Source of the DNA: Nematostella vectensis
Taxonomy: Eukaryota; Cnidaria; Anthozoa; Actiniaria; Edwardsiidae
Reading direction: 5' to 3'
NCBI RefSeq assembly: GCF_932526225.1
Contig: NC_064034.1
Location: 2,776,001 to 2,840,000, forward strand
Length of the DNA: 64,000 nucleotides
Shown: piece after piece, positions 27,206-39,300 of the stretch
Numbering within the stretch: position 1 is the first letter of the stretch
How the letters are laid out: the number at the start of each line of letters is the position of its first letter
Translations under genes and position numbers: made by a program
The notes under the pieces: generated by a model
What the model saw: the letters and a program-made list of their open reading frames with translations, nothing else
The model's database searches: none
Told to the model about the DNA's origin: nothing

Positions 27206-28117
27206 TTACTCGTTGCGTTTTCTAACGAGTCGCAAAACTGCTCTCCGCACATCCCTAGCCCTGACAAGACAAACAACAGGGTTAACGGTCGCGTTCAACA
27301 TCCCTAAACACTCACTTATGTGAAGCAGATTAGAACCGACAGGGCCACGGGACACTTCCTTGGGTAGCGCCATACTGCTGAAGACAACTAGGAGAAAGGG
27401 AAAGAAACAGAGCAGAGTAGATGTCTGTAAAATGAACATGGTATGTAACGACTTTTTGTATAGCTGGATGTTGAAGGGTGAAGAATTAGAAGTCGAGCTG
27501 CGCGGGCCAACCTTCGAAGAGTGTGATTTCAGTTGAACAAAGGAGTAAGAGTAGCAAATAGTCGTTACTATCAAAACAGAACAAAGGCAAACACCAAGAA
27601 TAATTCTCCTGAAAAGAGATTCTTGAGTGAGCGCAGTCGCTGTAGCCACGAGAAGGAAAAGCCAGCCAGACAAAAGAAGTGTGACCACTCTTTTGACAGT
27701 CAAAATACGGTTATAGCACGTCTTCAGCTTTATCGCCAGAAAAATATCCACACTTATAAATGTTAACGTAATAAGCGATACTGCAACCAAAAAGTACCCG
27801 ATGAACATCAGGGACATTCCTAGGAAGCAATAGACGCTGAAATCGTCTCCCAAAGAAGAAGCGAGGAAGGCTGTAGTCAGGTTCTCAGCAACGACGGCGG
27901 TTAGACAACATGAAAACGACAGACTGCAGAGGAGCATTCGTGAAGGTGTCTGAAGCCGACGGGTTTTCCAAATTGCGAGTAAGATCACAACGTTAAGGAT
28001 CGTTCCGGCGATTGATCCTATGGAGTTAATGATCGCAAGAGGGATGACAAGTCCCAATCCATGTACGTCCATAGAGTGAAGACGAGCTTTGCAAACTTCA
28101 AGTATCATTTTCAACAC
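27206..28117 (-). CDS. Intronless rhodopsin-type (class A) seven-transmembrane receptor, 303 aa
   Basis: Seven hydrophobic segments can be read. TM1 holds GTILNVVILLAIW with the conserved Asn. TM3 starts after a conserved Cys (SVYCFLGMSL). TM6 holds CFFPFLLV where CWxP is usual. TM7 holds NATVNPVV. The usual DRY is DIF and NPxxY is NPVVC, so it is a divergent receptor. A basic C-terminus (RRAVLRLVRKRNE) is present. Single-exon receptors of this kind form large lineage-specific families in cnidarians (established knowledge). The ligand is unknown. Start ATG 28115-28117; a second Met three residues later is possible. Confidence 0.88.
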   Translation of the reverse strand: MLKMILEVCKARLHSMDVHGLGLVIPLAIINSIGSIAGTILNVVILLAIWKTRRLQTPSRMLLCSLSFSCCLTAVVAENLTTAFLASSLGDDFSVYCFLGMSLMFIGYFLVAVSLITLTFISVDIFLAIKLKTCYNRILTVKRVVTLLLSGWLFLLVATATALTQESLFRRIILGVCLCSVLIVTTICYSYSFVQLKSHSSKVGPRSSTSNSSPFNIQLYKKSLHTMFILQTSTLLCFFPFLLVVFSSMALPKEVSRGPVGSNLLHISECLGMLNATVNPVVCLVRARDVRRAVLRLVRKRNE

Positions 28118-28883
28118 AGTTCTTGCAGCATTCGTAGTTACTCGGCGAGGCTCGTTTGAACTTTAATCTCGAGCTGACTTAGCGGAATAATGATGAAAAT
28201 CTTGATTGATATTTTGAAGAAAGGCAAATAGAATTTTCAATAGACCACGATTCGCCTATCATTTGACGCCTGTCTCCTAAATGAAAGAGTCCCGACAATG
28301 GGCAAAAGGAAAAGAAAACATTTCTTATCAACTCTAGAAAATGTAATAACCCAATAACCATATGCTTTCCGGATGAAAAAGGAAAAGACAATCAGAAGGG
28401 CAGCGAAATATTTCACGGCAGGGATGTCAGTGTGCAGTCTTTTATAATATAACATTTTTTATAAGAACGTCCAGCTTCAGATTTCAAGAACATCTCGATG
28501 CTGAGATAGCATGCAGCGAAATATTGCTTTGTTAGTACGATGCGTTCTATGCGCGCCTCTAGTTGTATTATGGCCAAGTGGTCTCAACCGTAAATTTTCG
28601 CAGTAGACTAATGGTGCTGTCGGTTTTCGTAGTTTTTTTCACATTATGATAGACAAATGAAAATTACCGAAAAGTTCAAACGACCATGAGAAAGATCTAA
28701 ATGAGTAGCAACAAGTTAAATTTCTAGTCATCAGGTTCTATAACATTTCTTTATTAAAAATTACCACAAAATACAAGCCGTATCACCAGTAAAAAGTTGT
28801 CCTGCCCAATAGATCGTAAGATAAACAAACTGCGATTTTTGACGAGATAATAATAAAGAAAGAATAGTGCTTTCTGCCCCTGC
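28118..28883. other. Intergenic, no feature seen
   Basis: AT-rich flank upstream of the 7TM receptor. Only short open frames without recognisable similarity. Confidence 0.4.
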
Positions 28884-29698
28884 GCCCCTTGCATATTCAC
28901 CCCCTGGGCCCCTTGCATATTCACCCCCTGGGCCCATTGCATATTCACCCCCTGGGCCCCTTGCATATTCACCCCCTGGGCCCGTTGCATATTCACCCCC
29001 TGGGCCCATTGCATATTCACCCCCTGGGCCCATTGCATATTCACCCCCTGGGCCCATTGCATATTCACCCCCTGGGCCCCTTGCATATCCACCCCCTGGG
29101 CCCCTTGCATATTCACCCCCTGGGCCCCTTGCATATTCACCCCCTGGGCCCCTTGCATATTCACCCCCTGGGCCCATTGCATATTCACCCCCTGGGCCCC
29201 TTGCATATTCACCCCCTGGGCCCCTTGCATATTCACCCCCTGGGCCCCTTGCATATTCACCCCCTGGGCCCCTTGCATATTCACCCCCTGGTCCCCTTGC
29301 ATATTAACCCCCTGGGCCCCTTGCATATTCATCCCCTGGGCCCCTTGCATATTCATACCCTGGGCCCCTTGCATATTCACCCCCTGGGCCCCTTGCATAT
29401 TCACCCCCTGGTCCCCTTGCATATTCACCCCCTGGGCCCCTTGCATATTCACCCCCTGGGCCCCTTGCGTATTCACCCTCGGACCCCTTGCATATTCACC
29501 CCCTGGGCCCCTTGCATATTCACCCCCTGGGTCCTTGCATATTCACCCCTGGGCCCCTTGCATATTCACCCTCTGGGCCCCTTCCATATTCACTCCCTGG
29601 GCCTCTTGCATATTCACTCCCTGAACCCCTAGCATATTCACCCCCTGGTCCCCTTGCATATTCACCCCCTGGTCCCCTTGCATATTCACCCCCTGAGC
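28884..29698. repeat. About 34 copies of a 24-bp minisatellite
   Basis: Unit CCCTTGCATATTCACCCCCT plus GGGC. All unit-length frames are open on both strands (NMQGAQGV on minus, AYSPPGPL and HIHPLGPL on plus), as expected for a 24-bp unit. The 3' end is more degenerate. No flanking exon evidence. Confidence 0.95.
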
Positions 29699-29918
29699 TA
29701 CTCGCCATAGTCCAGTTTTCATGAAAAAATTTGTGTTAATCCTCGTGAAAGCGCTTCTCCTTCCTTTGATGTCTGATATGTTTGCACGAATTCCAAGATT
29801 GCTAATTATGGAAATTTAAGCTTTTCTTAGAGTCCTGCAGTCTGGTTTGCATTAAGACTTTCCTGTCTATAGACAGTGACTACACTTATAGGATATGGCA
29901 CGCCGTTTGAGATAAAAA

Positions 29919-30250
29919 ACTGCCCCCGTTAGTTCAAAGTTCGTCGCCCTCTTATAAAAACTTCCCCCGCTCTTTCAAAGTTTGTCGCCCTCTTCTAAAA
30001 ACTTCCCCCGCTAGTTTGAATCGTCGCCCTGTCTTTGAAACTGCACACCCGCTGTTTCAAACTCAGTCAAGTGATTCTTCAAAACAATCACTACAGCTAC
30101 CCCAAGCTCAAAGTTGTGTCGCCCTCTTATAAGAATTGCCCCCGCTAGTTCAAAGTTTGTCGCCCTCTTATAAAAACTGCCCCAGCTACTTCAAAGTTTG
30201 TCGCCCTCTTATAAAAAGTGCCCCCGCTACTTCAAAGTTTGTCGCCCTCA
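29919..30250. repeat. Degenerate 41-bp tandem repeat 3' of SNIP1
   Basis: About seven units of CCCCCGCTAGTTCAAAGTTT plus GTCGCCCTCTTATAAAAACTG, diverged in the middle. Confidence 0.8.
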
Positions 30251-30356
30251 AACGGCGCGCCATAAATAGGAGTATAAAAATGTTTGCACGTGTTCTAGGA
30301 TGTTTACGAGTTCTAAGAAGCTTGTACGATTTCTAAGATATGTACGTGTATGACTT

Positions 30357-33300
30357 CTAAGATTCTTCAGGTGGTGACTCTCCACCAGACGAGTCGCCGC
30401 TTCTCCCATCGTCTTCGCCTTCTCCCACGGAGCTCTTCTCGTGAAGCAGTACATACTCCCGACTGCTAAAGCCGAACTTGAGGACGTCCTAGAAGAGTCA
30501 AGAGTCTAAACATACAATAAGGACGTCCTACTGTACAAAGATGCGTGTGCATGGGCCGTGAGGTAGATACAAAACAGGACAGGACGTCGTAGAAGCAGGA
30601 AAGAGTCAAGAGTCTGAAGATACAATAAGGACGTCCTACTGTACTAAGATGCGTGTGCATGGGCCGTGAGGTAGATACAAAACAGGACAGGACGTCGTAG
30701 AAGCAGGAAAGAGTCAAGAGTCTAAAGATACAATCAGGACGTCCTACTGTACAAAGATGCGTGAGCATGGGCCGTGAGGTAGATACAAAACAGGACAGGA
30801 CGTCGTAGAAGCAGAAAAGAGTCAAGAGTCTAAAGATACAATAAGGACGTCCTACTGTACAAAGATGCGTGTGCATGGGTCGTGAGGTAGATACAAAACA
30901 GGACAGGACAGGACGTCCTACAAACAGCCAAGTGATTCCCGAGTTAGATACAACCAGCCAAGATAGTCCCGAGTGTTATACAAACAGGACAGGACGTCCT
31001 AAAAACAGCCAAGTAAGTCCCGAGGTAGATACAAACAGCCAAGTGAGTCCCGAGTGATATACAAACAGGACAGGACATCCTACAAACAGCCAAGTAAGTC
31101 CCGAGTTAGATACAAACAGCCAAGTCAGTCCCGAGTGAGATACAAACAGCCAAGTAAGTCCCGAGTTAGATACAAACAGCCAAGATAGTCCCGAGTGTTA
31201 TACAACCAGGACAGGAGGTCCTACAAACAGCCAAGTGAGTCCCGAGTGTTATACAAACAGGACAGGACGTCCTACAAACAGCCAAGTGAGTCCTGAGTTA
31301 GATACAAACAGCCAAGTGAGTCCCGAGTGAGATACAAACAGTACAGGACGTCCTGCTATCAGGAAGTGGGTCAAAGTTGAATACAGTTAGAACGCGATGG
31401 AAGCAGGCAAGTAGGGTACAAGGGTACAAGTGAGTGGGCACCAGCCAAGTGTTAGAGGGTAGGGAACCTCTAAAGACTAGCAGCGAGAATTGTGTCAAGG
31501 TAGAGAGGTGAACATCTTTACTATATTTCCATTATTTTCCATATATGATATAGGTAAGTGAACATCTTTACTATATTTCCATTATTTTCCATATATGATA
31601 TATGATATAGGTAATTGTTGTCATTGTTATGTGCGTTTGAATATACTACCTTTTTCATTATAAAGGTTTGTTCAACATTGACCAAATCCAATAACTATTA
31701 CAAGGGCAAGTGCTAAATTCAAATCAAAACATGGAGTAAGAGTCTTACCCTTTCCTTTAGCTCATAGTATCTCCTTGGTTCAACTTTCTGGTTATTGAGA
31801 AATGTGCCATTCGCAGAGTCAAGATCCAACACGTAAGGCCTTGCGGAAAGCAAGCAAAGTTAGATACTTACTAACAGAGTTCAACAAGTAAAACCAGATT
31901 ACTTGTGAGATGGACCACATGGTAACTGGTGATGTGCATATGGTCACCAGGCGCTCTCCCAGGATTTGCCGGGGAGGGGGGGGGGTATCACATGGAAAAA
32001 TCACAATATTTAAAGATTCCTTAATAAGAAATGACCCATTTTTTGGCCGCCAAGGGGGGTGCGCGCACCCTGCACCCCCCCCCCCCCCAGTTGAGCTGTC
32101 GGGTATAAAGATTCGTTTTACACTTCATTTACACTCTTCTTTTTCATTATACTTTGATTGAACGTTTTACCCCCCAAAATGGTAATGGCATGCAAGTCTT
32201 GGAAACTATATAAACTGTATAAATATAGTCTAAGGGATGGTGATCAATTTCGAGACCGGTGCCCACCGGTACCATTAGCGGATCCATAGATAAAAAGCAA
32301 TTATCTTTCTAAAAATCTGGTGCTGCGGGTACCCTGTGGTAAGATTTTCATACCTTTTCTTGAGACAAAAATAGATCAAAACGTTGAAAACGATTTATAT
32401 CATTTAAGCTGTATTCTATAGAATTCCGAGCCAAAAAAAAAACATTTAAATAGCTATAAAAAGCTACATTTGAAGAAGAAGGAAAACCTACTGGAACCTA
32501 GGCCCCACGCGGCTTTTTTACATCCCTCTTGCTAACATGCAAATATGACTGATTTTCGTTCCCCAAATAAGCACAAATAGGTGGTGCACATAAATTCTCT
32601 AAATATTATATTAAGGGCTACAGAGCTTAATTCAACCAGCGCGGCTGTTGTTGTCTAGGAAATGGTGCAGGGTGCTGGATAGTCCAGACCTGGGACTGTC
32701 TTTGCGGTCGACATTCTGGCATGCGCATGCACAAAAATACGCCACATATATGCGGTGTGGCGTGGTTGCTTAGTTCAAGATGGCTGCGGAAGGGACAAGC
32801 GAGGGTTTGTTTCAGAAATATTACGCTAATTTTGTTTGTTCGGGCTAATAATTGATTGCCAATCTTTTCTTGGAACGGGACAGATGATTATTAGAGTCTG
32901 AAAAAGATATAAATCAATGAACTTTTCAGTTTTTCGTTATATTTTTATGCGCGCGCTTTAGTACAATAATAGAGTCATTTCAAACGAGCCCGCACTGTTT
33001 TTAAATTTAGTTTTCAAACATATTTTATCTTGTTGTTATGTCCTTACATTTGTTATATTATCCTCACATTTATAAAACATTCTTTTTAACTTAGCAATGA
33101 TCTATTTTCGATGCCCTGCACCAGACAAGGTCTAGCGGGAATCGACTCACCTTATGCACATCAGTTATTGCGCGCGCTTGTTTTTTAACTTTTGCTGCGA
33201 AGATCGCTGATTGGTGTATTTTCGCGCATGTGCATGCAATAAATACTGGGCCCTCTTTCGAGCGAGCCAGAATGTCGAGCGCAAAGAGAGTCCCAGGTCT

Positions 33301-36300
33301 GGACTAGGTGCTGGAGTGTGGAAAGAAAAAAAACGACAGATAATATTTTGGACATACTTGACTCTTCGTCCTTTAGATCCATCAGGTTTCTCGTAGTTAA
33401 CAAGTCGATACTGTAGAATAGCATGCTGCTTGGAGCAGGAGGGGTGATCTATAGGAATGTCAGCAATCTACAAAAAGCATGAAAATAAGCTTTTAGAAGA
33501 TATACAGTATAAGGGACAACTGATGCCAATTGATTTCAGACAATTGATTTTGGAAATCTTGAAAACTATGCAGAATAAACTAAATGACCCTTTTGAGGTT
33601 TAAATAGTAGCAATAACCTTACCTGAATAATATATTCTTCAATATTTTGTTAGACAGAATTAAACATTTTGCAAAACCATTTTTGCAGCATGATGCACTT
33701 TTAGTTGTAAAAAACCTTGAAATTGTGTAATAGATTATGCTGTGGCTAGCTGCACAGCTTACAGTAATTAACCCATTGACTCCTGGCTATTTTTTAGCTG
33801 AATTTACAAAAAAACAGACTGAAAACAGATACCTCCCCCCTTATCCTGAGTTTTATACAGCCCGTCAAAGTCAAACACAGCTGCACCTAGTCAGCGGTAT
33901 CCAAGCTTTCCAACAGTGCTTTGCGGTCCCCACTTTTAATCCCTTGTCATTGTGCTGAAGCCAGCACAAGTTGGTGGTTGCTTGTATTTTTCATCAAAAA
34001 TACAGCTATGAGCATATTAGGAGAGTGTCTCATGACATCATGAAATCTTTTGGGGCATAACTGAGTGCTTTGCTTATGGATATTTGCAAGCAAAGGTGGA
34101 TTCATGATGATTTTTTCTTGTTTGACTTTGCCTGGATGGGAAAAAAAATTTCTAATGAATCACCACAGCTCTCCTAAATGCTGTCTTTTCTGAAACCAAA
34201 TTGATTCCAAAATTGTTTACACTGCTATTCTGGGTCTGTATGACCTGGAATTGATTTGTTTGGCTTCGGGGTGAAAAGACTTATAAAAAACCATCTCACT
34301 TTGGGGAGAGGAGTGTTGACTGGCCCTCCCCTCGTGAATTTTCCCCTGGATCTCCCAGAATGCTTTGCAATCCGTAAAGGCATCTTCGTGGTTTTACAAG
34401 CCTTCAAGGAGTGGACATTGTGTTTTGAGGCCATGGAAATGAACCTGGAGGATCAGAATAAAGGTATCTATTTGTGTCTTGAGCTGTGTTTGCTGATCTC
34501 TCTCCCTTGTGTTGTATTTTGAGCGTTTTATTGAGAGGGGTGATTCTGCTTTTCTTTCCTTGTTTGATTTGAAATTTGTCAAAGAACCAGTGCTATTATT
34601 TGGCTTAAGAGTAGTTGCCAACACCTTGGTTGGATGCATATCTTCAAGACCATTTATCCCTTAGACTGATGCCTGAGTATCTTCATCTTGTTGTGTTTAG
34701 TTTGCATTTATGAATTTTTGGGGTTGTGGGTACTTCCCAAAGCCGGTACAGGCCGGTTGAGGGGTCAATGTGTTAAAGGAGAAAAAACTTTGCTGTGTGG
34801 CTGTTTTAGCCTAAATAGCAGGTTTCTGACTAGAAAAAGCATGATAGAGGTGACCCACCACCACTAACACCAACCCAAATACATGTACTTTTTTTGTAAA
34901 TATTGCCATAGGTTAATAGAAAAAAATGCATTCTCAAAAAATGGCAAACTGAGATGAAAATAATGAAAAAAATACGCAATAAAACTATAGCAAAAATCTC
35001 AGCAATTTCTTTTTTGATTTTCCAATTTTCTTTTTTTTTCACCCTTGACCCACTTCTTGAGTTTTCTTAAATTTTCTTTAACTTTGCAAATCCCTTGGGC
35101 TAAAAATTAGCAACTTACATGTCTTTGTCTTCCCAGTAGATACGCACTTTGTCGGTGAATATACATGACCGCTAAAACAATATAAAACACACTATCAAAA
35201 CTCTCAAAAGAAGATAGAAATAAAGAGCTTTACACATAAACAGTGCAACTCAGTAGATCAGCCCAAAATTCAGGCTCTGTAATTGAAAATAATATTCTAA
35301 ATGTGAAGAAGGGAGGGGCAATCTGAAGGGAACATTTTGTGCTATATAGAAAATAGCACAAGTACCGTTTAGGGAGGGAGGGGAGGAGAGAGGGGGTCAT
35401 AAGTACTGGTTATGGGAGGGTGGGGAAGAGTGAGGGGGTCATAAGTACTGGTTAAGGGAGTGTGGGGAGGAGAGAGGAGGTCATAAGTACTGGTTAAGGG
35501 AGGGTGGGGAAGAGTGAGGGGGTCATAAGTACTGGTTAAGGGAGGGTGGGGAGAAGAGAGGGGGTCACAAGTACTGGTTAAGGGAGGGTGAAGAAGAGTG
35601 AGGGGGTCATAAGTACTGGTTATGGGAGGGTGGGGAGGAGAGAGGGTGTCATAAGTACTGGTTAAGGGAGGGTGGGGAGGAGAGAGGGGGTCATAAGTAC
35701 TGATTATGTGAGGGTGGGGAAGAGTGAGGGGGTCATAAGTGCTGATTATGGGAGGGTGGGGGAGAGAGAGGGGGTCACAAGTACTGGTTAAGGGAGGGTG
35801 GGGAAGAGTGAGGGGGTCGAAAGTACTGGTTATGGGAGGGTGGGGAGGGTGAGGGGGTCATAAGTACTGGTAAAGGGAGGGTGGGGAGGAGAGAGGGGGT
35901 CACAAGTACTGGTTAGGGAAGGGTGGGGAGGAGAGAGGGGGTCACAAGTACTGGTTAAGGGAGGGTGGGGAGTAGAGAGGGGGTCACAAGTACTGGTTAG
36001 GGAAGGGTGGGGAGGAGAGAGGGGGTCACAAGTACTGGTTATGGGAGGGTGGAGAGGAGAGAGGGGGTCACAAGTACTGATTATGGGAGGGTGGGGAGAG
36101 TGAGGGGGTCATAAGTACTGGTTAAGGGAGGGTGGGGAGGAGAGAGGGGGTCACAAGTACTGGTTAAGGGAGGGAGGGGAGGAGAGAGGGGGTCATAAGT
36201 ACTGGTTAAGGGAGGGTGGGGGAGAGTGAGGGGGTCATAAGTACTGGTAAAGGGAGGGTGGGGAGGAGAGAGGGGGTCACAAGTACTGGTTAAGGGAGGG

Positions 36301-39300
36301 TGGGGAAGAGTGAGGGGGTCATAAGTACTGGTTAAGGGAGGGTGGGGAAGAGTGAGGGGGTCACAAGTACTGATTATGGGAGGGTGGGGAGGAGAGAGGG
36401 GGTCACAAGTACTGGTTATGGGAGGGTGGGGGAGAGAGAGGGGGTCACAAGTACTGGTTATGGGAGAGTGGGGGGGAGAGAAGGGGTCACAAGTACTGGT
36501 TAAGGGAGGGTGTGGAGGAGAGAAGGGGTCACAAGTACTGGTTAAGGGAGGGTGGGGGAGAGAGAGGGGGTCACAAGAACTGGTTAAGGGAGGGTGGGGA
36601 GGAGTGAGGGGGTCACAAGTACTGGTTAAGGGAGGGTGGGGGAGGAGAGAGTGGGTCACAAGTACTGGTTAAGGGAGGGTGGGGGAGGAGAGAGTGGGTC
36701 ACAAGTACTGGTTAAGGGAGGGTGGGGAGGAGAGAGGGGGTCACGAGAACTGGTTAAGGGAGGGTGGAGAGGAGAGAGGGGGTCACAAGTACTGGTTAAG
36801 TGAGGGAGGGGAGGAGAGAGGGGGTCACAAGTACTGGTTAAGGGAGGAAAGGGAGGAGAGAGGGGGTCATAAGTACTGGTTAAGGGAGGGAGGGGAGGAG
36901 AGAGGGTGTCACAAGTACTGGTTAAGGGAGGGTGGGGAAGAGTGAGGGGGTCATAAGTACTGGTTAAGGGGGGGTGGGGGAGGAGAGAGGGGGTCACAAG
37001 TACTGGTTAAGTTAGGGTGGGGGAGGAGAGAGGGGGCCACAAGTACTGGTTAAGGGAGGGTGGGGGAGAGTGAGGGGGTCATAAGTACTGGTTAAGGGAG
37101 GGTGGGGGAGAGTGAGGGGTTCACAAGAACTGATTATGGGAGGGTGGGGGAGAGTGAGGGGGTCACAAGTACTGGTTAAGGGAGGGTGGGGAGGAGAGAG
37201 GGTGTCAAAAGTACTGATTATGGGAGGGTGGGGAGGAGAGAGGGTGTCACAAGTACTGGTTATGGGAGGGTGGGGAGGAGAGAGGGTGTCACAAGTACGG
37301 GTTAAGGGAGGGTGGGGAAGAGTGAGGGGGTCATAAGTACTGGTTAAGGGAGGGAGGGGAGGAGAGACAGGGTCACTGGCCCTGGTAAATCTGATGGAAG
37401 GTTCATAAGACATTAAAATGACCTTGAGAAAGGCCAGGGCCCTTCTACTCAAATGAACAAATAGAATACGACAATAAGTAGATCCCCTTTTGCAGGTCAA
37501 GACATTAGGACTTTCTCATGAGTCATGAGATATACATACGTAGAGACTCCTCTCCTTTGAATGGGTAAAGACGCCATCTTGTGTTAGGCTTTCTTGCCTC
37601 AGGGGGTTCATTGTACTTGATGACTACACCCTAACATAAAAAAACATGCTTATCATGGAGTTATTCTTAATATCTTTTTCTTTTACACTAATATACTGTA
37701 GGAAAACCTTAATGATCGTAGTACAGGAAGCTTGTAGAATAGTTGTTTGAAACTGATTTGTACAATGTTAATAAAACACCCACGCACTTTCACACACCCA
37801 CACACTTTCCTTAAAGAGTGGGGAGTTCATCAATGTCTTTCATCTTTGGCATTCCCAAATTCAAATTGCTATGCAGAGGTGGGAGTCAAACCATGAAGTG
37901 CTTAATAACCAAGGAAATCTCGACACAGGCTCCCTTCAACGTGCCATTTTTCAATACAGGAACACTCCCAACCCCAACACCAAACTCTCCCCAGCTCAAT
38001 TTATGTTAGGCCGTCTCATCAGGGACTTCATACCAATGCTCCCTGGACACTACAAGCCACACACCAATTGGGAAGACACCTTAGCAGTTTGGGAGAATGC
38101 CTTACAAAACAGGCACATGAAACTTGCAGAGAGATGGGGAGAACATACCAGACATCTCCCCCCAACCATGTACACGTACAGAACCAAACTGGCAACCACC
38201 CGACAAAATGGGACAAGACAGGGATTGTTGTCGAAGTCTGTCAATATGACCAATATGTTATTCGCATGGATGGTTGGGCAGAATTACCCTACAGAACAGA
38301 AAATTCCTGCGACAATACATCCCGGTCCATAGCCCACCGCCTTGTCTCACCATCATGGCTGACCTCCTGTTCACTACAAGATCAACGGCAAGCACAAGCC
38401 CCCTCACCAGCCTGATGTGGTGACCACAAGCAAAGGAGACCAGCACAAGGATCCCTCACCAGCCTGATGTGGTGACCACAAGCAAAGGAGACCAGCACAA
38501 GGATCCCTCACCAGCCTGATGTGGTGACCACAAGCAAAGTAGACCAGCACAAGGATCCCTCACCAGCCTGAAGTGGTGACCACAAGCAAAGGAGACCAGC
38601 ACAAGGATCCCTCACCAGCCTGATGTGGTGACCACAAACAAAGGAGACCAGCACAAGGATCCCTCACCAGCCTGATGTGGTGACCACAAGCAAAGTAGAC
38701 CAGCACAAGGATCCCTCACCAGCCTGATGTGGTGACCACAAGCAAAGGAGACCAGAACAAGGATCCCTCACCAGCCTGATGTGGTGACCACAAGCAAAGG
38801 AGACCAGAACAAGGATCCCTCACCAGCCTGATGTGGTGACCACAAGCAAAGGAGACCAGAAAAAGGATCCATCACCAGCCTGATGTGGTGACCACAAGCA
38901 AAGGAGACCAGAACAAGGATCCCTCACCAGCCTGATGTGGTGACCACAAGCAAAGGAGACCAGCACAAGGATCCCTCACCAGCCTGATGTGGTGACCACA
39001 AGCAAAGTAGACCAGCACAAGGATCCCTCACCAGCCTGATGTGGTGACCACAAGCAAAGGAGACCAGAACAAGGATCCCTCACCAGCCTGATGTGGTGAC
39101 CACAAGCAAAGGAGACCAGAACAAGGATCCCCCACCAGCCTGATGTGGTGACCACAAGCAAAGGAGACCAGAACAAGGATCCCTCACCAGCCTGATGTGG
39201 TGACCACAAGCAAAGGAGACCAGAACAAGGATCCCTCACCAGCCTGATGTGGTGACCACAAGCAAAGGAGACCAGAACAAGGATCCATCACCAGCCTGAT

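Noticed and set aside
28754..29724. Collagen-like Gly/Pro/Gln repeat frames
   Set aside because: Products of a 24-bp minisatellite, open in all directions. No signal peptide, flanking exons or non-repeat ends.
32780..32815. CAAGATGGCTGCGGAAGGGA as a plus-strand gene start inside a SNIP1 intron
   Set aside because: No continuing exon could be joined; context alone is not enough.
35361..37500. Pro/Ser/Thr-rich repeat frames that resemble a mucin
   Set aside because: Array artefact inside a SNIP1 intron.
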